A stretch of 40,691 nt of DNA from Wenjunlia vitaminophila DSM 41686 (GTDB lineage Bacteria > Actinomycetota > Actinomycetes > Streptomycetales > Streptomycetaceae): assembly GCF_000380165.1 (NCBI RefSeq), contig NZ_KB904687.1, positions 1 to 40,691 on the forward strand, read 5' to 3'. Made by a program: the position numbers and the translations under genes. Shown piece after piece: positions 32,789 to 40,691 of this stretch (positions are counted from its first letter, which is position 1; every line of letters starts with the position of its first letter). The notes beneath the pieces are model-generated. The model ran no database searches and was not told the DNA's origin. It was given only the letters and a program-made list of their open reading frames with translations.

Positions 32789-35178
32789 CTGGGCTTCGAG
32801 CTGTGCGCGCGGGTCCGCTCACCGGTCGCGCCCGGTGCGGACGGCTCCGCGGCGTCGTGGCGCCCCGTGCCCTGGCGGACGACCCTGGCCCGCGTCGCCG
32901 TGGCATCCGACGGTTCCCCGCCCGTCCCGGCACCGGTGCCGGGCCCGTCCGCGACTGGCCCGTCCTCGGCGTCGTCGTCCCCGTCGTCCTCCGCGGGTCC
33001 GTCACCCGCGGGGCGGTCCCGGTTCGACGCGCGCTGGTCCGACTCCCGTTCCTGCGGCTGGCCCCGGCGCGGCGTGCCCTCGGGCGCCGTGCTCGGCTGC
33101 GACCCGTTGGCCTGCGACCCGCTCGGCTGCGACCCGCCGTCCGGTCGGGGCACGCTCTCGTCCATCGCCCGCACCGGCTGCGGCAGCGGCAGCGGCAGGA
33201 CCGGTGTGGTCCCCGCAGTGGCCGCCTTCTCCCTGGTCAACGGCGAGGTGCCGGTCAGCGCGTACAGCAGGCCGAGGCCGCAGAGCACCACGGCCACCCC
33301 GCCGACCGCGTCGAGCACGTAGTGGTTGGCGGTGCCGACGATGACGAACGTGGTCATCAACGGGTACATCAGGCCGAGCACCCGCAGCCACAGGTACGGG
33401 GAGAGCACCATGATGATCAGGCCGCACCACAGCGCCCAGCCGACGTGCAGCGACGGCATCGCCGCGTACTGGTTGGACAGCTTGGTGAAGGCGCCGAACT
33501 CGGGCTTGGACAGGTCCACCGTCCCGTGCACCGTGTCGATGTAGCCCAGGCCGGGCATCAGCCTCGGGGGTGCCAGCGGGTACAGCCAGAACCCGATCAG
33601 GCCGAGCAGGGTGGCGAACCCGAGGGAGGAGCGGGCCGCCCGGTACATGGTGGGCCGACGTACGTACAACAGCGCGAGCAGGACCAACGGCACCAGGAAG
33701 TGGAACGTTGAGTAGAAGAAGTTCACGCTGCTCTCGAGCCAGGGCAACTCCACCACCCGGTGGTTGAGCCAGTGCTCGACGTCGAGGAACAGCGCACCCT
33801 CGATGTCCAGCACCTGCCGGCCGTTCGCCTCCGCGACGTGGCGCTGGTCCGGGACGGAACCGCGGACGAAGGAGTACACCCAGTAGCCGACGCGGATCAC
33901 CAGCAGTTCGAGCAGCAGGTTGGGCCGGTGCAACGGGCGCCGCCACGCGGGCACCAGCGGAATCCGCCGGTAACGCGTCACCACGCCGGGCGCGAACTCC
34001 GTGGGGATCGGCCGGTCCCACAGCGCGGAACGACGGCTGACGAACGGAACGACGCAGGCCCCGAGGAGTGCCGCGGTCAACGGCACGTTCTCCGAGACGA
34101 CACCGAGCGCGGATATGTTCGGCACCAGCCACTCGCCGCCGGCCGTCATCACCAGGATCACGAACACCGGCCACACCAGCCGGTCCGACTTGTGCCGACC
34201 GACCCTGCCGACCGCAGCGAGCAGGATCCACAACTGCTGGTGCTGCCAGGCGACCGGGGACACCGCCACCGCGACACACCCGGTGAGCGCGGCGGCCAGG
34301 AGGACCTGTCCGTCCTTGGCGCACCAGGCAGCACGGCGCAGCCCGACCACCGCGACCAGACCGGCTGCCACGCCGAACAGCAGCAACTCGCCCGGCCCCT
34401 GCAGTCCGATCCGCAGCAGCATCCCGTGCAGGGACTGGTTGGACACACCGTCCGCCGGGGCGCCGAGCCCGGCTCCGGCCACGTGGTGCACCCAGTAGGT
34501 GGCCGAGTCACCGGGCAGCGCGGCCCAGGCCAGGGCGGTGCAGCCCAGGAAGGTCCCCCCGGCGACGAGCGCGGCCCTGCGCCGCCCCACCAGCCACAGC
34601 AGCACCGCGAACAGCAGCACCACGGGTTGCAGGGCAGCCGCGAGGCCGATCAGGGCCCCGGCCTGGCGGCGGGGTGTCGCGGGCAGGCAGCCGACCAGCA
34701 CCAGCAGCACCGGAAGGATGCTCATCTGCCCGAGGGCGAAGGTGTTGCGGACCGGGAGCGACAGCACCAGCACGCTGACCACCACGGGTGCCGCCAGGGT
34801 CGCGGTGCGCGACGATATGGGCCCGGGCAGGGCCCTGGCCACAACCAGTCCCAGGGCGACCACCAGCAGCAACGTCCCCAGCGTCCAGAACACGCCGAGG
34901 CTGTCCTCGGCCGCCCCGGTCAGGGGTTTGAGCACCAGCCCGGAGAACGGGGTCCCGGTGAACTTGTCGTGGTCGTACAGGCCGCCCCGGAAGTGCAGGA
35001 CGCCGTTGGGACCGATCCAGGTCTCCAGGTCGGTGAGCCGCTCGTCCGGGGGCAGCCGCAGTACCGAGGCCGCCTGGCGCGCGGCCAGCAGCAGGGCGAC
35101 GAGCCACAGGCCGGCCAGCGTCATGACGGTGCGCGAACCCCGCAGGTCCCCCAGGCCGCGTCCTCCTGCGTTCGTCAT
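32785..35178 (-). CDS. GT87 mannosyltransferase-like / PAP2 fusion
   Basis: The protein of 797 residues has an N-terminal GT87 (DUF2029, PimE-like) polytopic half (about 1-420; starting VMTLAGLWLVALLLAA and with WIGPNGVLHFRGGLYDHDKF). The second half is a PAP2-type phosphatase or phosphotransferase (about 430-690) with AMPSLHVGWALWCG and TANHYVLDAVGG carrying the catalytic His residues. The C-terminal about 120 residues are disordered and acidic. Such fusions are annotated in Streptomyces as bifunctional GT87/PAP2. A role in making or remodelling mannosylated envelope lipids, perhaps using polyprenyl-phosphate mannose, is likely. ATG 35178. Confidence 0.88.
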   Translation of the reverse strand: MTNAGGRGLGDLRGSRTVMTLAGLWLVALLLAARQAASVLRLPPDERLTDLETWIGPNGVLHFRGGLYDHDKFTGTPFSGLVLKPLTGAAEDSLGVFWTLGTLLLVVALGLVVARALPGPISSRTATLAAPVVVSVLVLSLPVRNTFALGQMSILPVLLVLVGCLPATPRRQAGALIGLAAALQPVVLLFAVLLWLVGRRRAALVAGGTFLGCTALAWAALPGDSATYWVHHVAGAGLGAPADGVSNQSLHGMLLRIGLQGPGELLLFGVAAGLVAVVGLRRAAWCAKDGQVLLAAALTGCVAVAVSPVAWQHQQLWILLAAVGRVGRHKSDRLVWPVFVILVMTAGGEWLVPNISALGVVSENVPLTAALLGACVVPFVSRRSALWDRPIPTEFAPGVVTRYRRIPLVPAWRRPLHRPNLLLELLVIRVGYWVYSFVRGSVPDQRHVAEANGRQVLDIEGALFLDVEHWLNHRVVELPWLESSVNFFYSTFHFLVPLVLLALLYVRRPTMYRAARSSLGFATLLGLIGFWLYPLAPPRLMPGLGYIDTVHGTVDLSKPEFGAFTKLSNQYAAMPSLHVGWALWCGLIIMVLSPYLWLRVLGLMYPLMTTFVIVGTANHYVLDAVGGVAVVLCGLGLLYALTGTSPLTREKAATAGTTPVLPLPLPQPVRAMDESVPRPDGGSQPSGSQANGSQPSTAPEGTPRRGQPQERESDQRASNRDRPAGDGPAEDDGDDDAEDGPVADGPGTGAGTGGEPSDATATRARVVRQGTGRHDAAEPSAPGATGERTRAHSSKPS

Positions 35179-35315
35179 GTGCCGCTGCTCTCCCTCTCTC
35201 CGCTCGTGGCGCCGCGTGCGTCCTTGCGGCACGCCTTGTGTCTCGCGTACCCACCGGCTCCGGCGCCCACGACAGCCGACTCGGACCGGCTGGGTCGTCC
35301 CGCCGGCCCACCGGC

Positions 35316-35341
35316 CGGGGCCCGGGGCCCGGGGCCCGGCG
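35316..35341. repeat. Short GGGGCCC tandem
   Basis: Three consecutive copies of GGGGCCC/GGGCCC-type units lie in the intergenic region upstream of the GT87-PAP2 gene. They can self-pair; no special function is seen. Confidence 0.5.
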
Positions 35342-35461
35342 GGCGCCCCACGGAGGTGGACGCGGCTCGCCCGGCCGTCGCCTGACCAGCGCCGCGAAAC
35401 GACCCAAGGGATGAGAATCGCACATCCATACTTAGCTGGCTGACGGCCGGGGTAGGGCAAG

Positions 35462-35833
35462 ATGGTCCGCATGAGTGTGGTGAAGATCAACGTACTCACG
35501 GTGCCGGCCGAGCAGCGCGAGACGCTGGAACAGCGGTTCGCCGCCCGCGCGGGCGCCGTGGAGAACTCCGACGGCTTCGAGCACTTCGAGTTGCTTCGCC
35601 CGATCGAGGGAACCGACACGTACCTGGTGTATACCCGCTGGCGCAGCGAGGAGGACTTCCAGAAGTGGATGTCCCAGGCGATGGGGCCGGCCCACGGCGG
35701 GGGCCCGTCCGGCGGCGGGGGCGCCCCGGCAGGCGGTGCGCACGGCGGCGACGGCCGGCAGCGACCGGCCGCGACCGGGTCCACCCTGTGGTCGTTCGAG
35801 GTGGTCCAGCAGGCCACGGCGAAGGGCGACTGA
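35462..35833 (+). CDS. MhuD-like heme-degrading monooxygenase
   Basis: Counting from the ATG at 35471, the protein begins MSVVKINVLTVPAEQRETLE. The residues equivalent to the three MhuD catalytic positions fall at the same numbers: Asn7, Trp66 (FQKWMSQAM) and His75 (MGPAHGG). MhuD opens heme to mycobilins and releases iron. A Gly-rich insertion follows His75 (residues about 76-98). The usual C-terminal strand LWSFEVVQQA is present. ATG 35462 (in frame, three codons earlier) has a slightly better AGGG upstream; either is possible. It is a single gene, divergent from GT87-PAP2. Confidence 0.88.
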   Translation: MVRMSVVKINVLTVPAEQRETLEQRFAARAGAVENSDGFEHFELLRPIEGTDTYLVYTRWRSEEDFQKWMSQAMGPAHGGGPSGGGGAPAGGAHGGDGRQRPAATGSTLWSFEVVQQATAKGD

Positions 35834-35959
35834 GCCGCGCCCCAGCGCCGGGCACCCGGCCGACGCACGTGAACCGGCCGCGGCAAGGCGCACGTCCCCC
35901 TGCACGTGCACCGCTCGCCGACGGCGGTGTGGCCGCCGCGGTCAGGCGCTCCCCGGCGG

Positions 35960-39598
<3,639 letters not shown>

Positions 39599-39663
39599 CG
39601 GTCGGCCAGCCCGTTCCCATCGTCCTCCGGTTCGGCGGGGGACGGCCCTCCCCCGTGCCCCCC

Positions 39664-39699
39664 GTGCCCGGCCGGTGAACGCCCCCACCGGCCGGGCAC
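39664..39699 (+). terminator. Hairpin terminator after the PG-binding gene
   Basis: GTGCCCGGCCGGT (39664-39676) pairs perfectly with ACCGGCCGGGCAC (39687-39699) around a 10-base loop, 66 bases after the stop codon. No T run follows, as usual in streptomycetes. Confidence 0.7.
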
Positions 39700-39756
39700 C
39701 GTTCTCGCGCGCCCGGGCCCCTGGTTCGTTCGGGTCCGGCGGTGCTACTTTGTATA

Positions 39757-39875
39757 GCGCAGGAACAAACTTGGTTCCGCGCCTCGCCCCGACCACCCCG
39801 GGAGCCTCGCCACCTGGCAGTGGGAGCCCCGGAGGGCACTGAGGCGCGGAACCAACCGCTCTTCCGCGCAAGGAG
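39757..39875 (+). promoter_or_regulatory. Switch-like 5' leader of the HAD gene
   Basis: Four segments can form exclusive stems. Segment 1 (39757-39766, GCGCAGGAAC) pairs with segment 2 (39774-39782, GTTCCGCGC), with one bulged A. Segment 2 in longer form (39771-39785) pairs perfectly over 15 bp with segment 3 (39841-39855). Segment 3 (39844-39851, GCGCGGAA) pairs with segment 4 (39862-39869, TTCCGCGC), which abuts the ribosome site AAGGAG (39870-39875). A 55-base, structured-looking insert separates 2 and 3. This resembles an attenuator or riboswitch; family unrecognised. Confidence 0.6.
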
Positions 39876-39881
39876 TTCCAG

Positions 39882-40544
39882 ATGACCGAGCTGACCGCCC
39901 GCGCCGTTCTCCTGGACATGGACGGCACGCTCGTCAACTCCGACGCCGTGGTGGAGCGGTGCTGGCGCCGCTGGGCCGTCGGGGTCGGACTCGACCCGGA
40001 GGTCGTGCTCGGTGTGGTGCACGGGCGCCAGGGCCACGAGTCGATGGCCCTCCTGCTGCCCGAGCGCTCCATGGAGGAGAACCTCGCGGACAACGCCGAG
40101 ATGCTGGTCCAGGAGACCAACGACACCGAAGGAGTGGTCCCGGTGCCGGGCGCGGCAGCCCTCCTCGCCGCCCTGAACGGGTTGCCCCACGCGCTGGTCA
40201 CCTCGGCCAACGTGCCGCTGATGCGGACCCGGATGAGCGCCAGCGGACTCCCGCTGCCCGACGTCCTGGTCACCGCGGAGTCGGTCAGCGCGAGCAAGCC
40301 CCACCCGGAGGGCTTCCTCAAGGGCGCCGCCGAGCTCGGTTTCAGCCCGCAGGAGTGCGTGGTCTTCGAGGACGCCCCGGCCGGCATCGCGGCGGCCCAC
40401 GCGGCGGGCATGCGGGTCGTAGGGGTGGGGCCGAGGGCCGCCACCGGGCCGCTGACCCCCGCCGTCACGGTGCGGGACCTGGAGCAGGTGCTGCTGACCG
40501 CCGACGCGGACACCGGGCTCCTGCGACTGGCGTTCCGTCACTGA
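39882..40544 (+). CDS. HAD-IA sugar-phosphatase-like enzyme
   Basis: The 220-residue protein has the HAD motif I LLDMDGTLVNSD (Asp12 nucleophile, Asp14), a helical cap, motif II LVTSAN (Ser/Thr), motif III Lys in SASKPHPEGF and motif IV VVFEDAPAGIAAA. This is the beta-phosphoglucomutase/YfbT-like sugar phosphatase subgroup, acting on hexose or polyol phosphates. ATG 39882 follows AAGGAGTTCCAG. Expression appears controlled by the leader structure. Exact substrate unknown. Confidence 0.92.
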   Translation: MTELTARAVLLDMDGTLVNSDAVVERCWRRWAVGVGLDPEVVLGVVHGRQGHESMALLLPERSMEENLADNAEMLVQETNDTEGVVPVPGAAALLAALNGLPHALVTSANVPLMRTRMSASGLPLPDVLVTAESVSASKPHPEGFLKGAAELGFSPQECVVFEDAPAGIAAAHAAGMRVVGVGPRAATGPLTPAVTVRDLEQVLLTADADTGLLRLAFRH

Positions 40545-40589
40545 CGGCCGGTTGCCGGCGGGGCTGACCGGCGCTCCACAACGCCGCCT

Positions 40590-40691
40590 AGGGCCTGTCT
40601 GATAAGTAGCGTCGTCCGCCCGGAGGGCGGGGGTCGCGGCGTCTGGTGCGTGCGATCGCAAGGCGGAGGGTCGTCCTCGTACTGGGCGTAC
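40590..40691. repeat. Likely start of a dispersed repeat or IS end
   Basis: GGGCCTGTCTGATAAGTAGC begins at 40591 and is followed by GGCGTCTGGTGCGTGCGAT and GCAAGGCGGAGGGTCGTCC. From memory this matches the end of an IS5-like or MITE-type repeat seen many times in Streptomyces chromosomes, normally with an inverted copy at its other end. The element is cut by the window edge and no coding sequence is visible. Confidence 0.5.

Overview
The window is about 72% GC chromosomal DNA with dense, often overlapping genes (ATGA, GTGA and TGATG junctions), GTG, TTG and CTG starts, XRE/DUF397 regulator pairs and a TTA-marked regulator. From about 9 kb to 39 kb the gene set and order look like the conserved Streptomyces core around the SCO23xx genes: RNase P RNA, YaaA, KDPG aldolase, RNase H/phosphatase, zinc-ribbon protein, Nif3, KstR-like regulator and a B12-type ECF operon. 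I infer Streptomyces or a close streptomycete. I could not run a search, so family calls rest on motifs and recall.

Layout. 1-4.4 kb: accessory genes (YciI-like fragment, an unrecognised Gly-tailed protein, an RsbW-like ATPase, an XRE/DUF5753 plus DUF397 pair, a GNAT acetyltransferase and a relic that looks like IS30 transposase). 4.4-9.0 kb: a compact minus-strand unit of a 53-residue peptide, a JmjC/cupin oxygenase, an aldo/keto reductase and a kinase-fold phosphotransferase. It is read away from a divergent XRE-TPR regulator whose codon 41 is TTA, and a 13-bp inverted repeat lies between them. This is the best candidate here for an undescribed, possibly RiPP-like, pathway. 9.0-17.1 kb: housekeeping genes including rnpB, yaaA, eda with a perfect 10+10 bp operator-like palindrome, rnhA-phosphatase, a zinc-ribbon gene starting at CTG, nif3 and a TolB-like gene.

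17.2-26.6 kb: MaoC dehydratase, a membrane protein, a peptidoglycan amidase pair, then a four-gene operon of glycosyltransferase, methyltransferase, alpha/alpha-toroid protein and methyltransferase. It is divergent from a KstR-like TetR gene, and two KstR-type palindromes sit in the shared control region. A ferredoxin gene follows. 26.7-32.8 kb: a cobalamin riboswitch leads an operon of two membrane-anchored surface proteins and a complete ECF transporter (T, fused A1A2, S). The first surface protein is an alpha/alpha toroid and the second may be a transcobalamin beta-domain analogue, so I propose a bacterial split-transcobalamin uptake system.

32.8-40.7 kb: a GT87-PAP2 fusion, an MhuD-like heme oxygenase with all three catalytic residues at canonical positions, a DHA2 exporter fused to a winged-helix domain, a membrane peptidoglycan-binding protein, and a HAD phosphatase whose leader carries a 1-2-3-4 set of mutually exclusive stems. 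The right edge enters what looks like a dispersed repeat or IS end.
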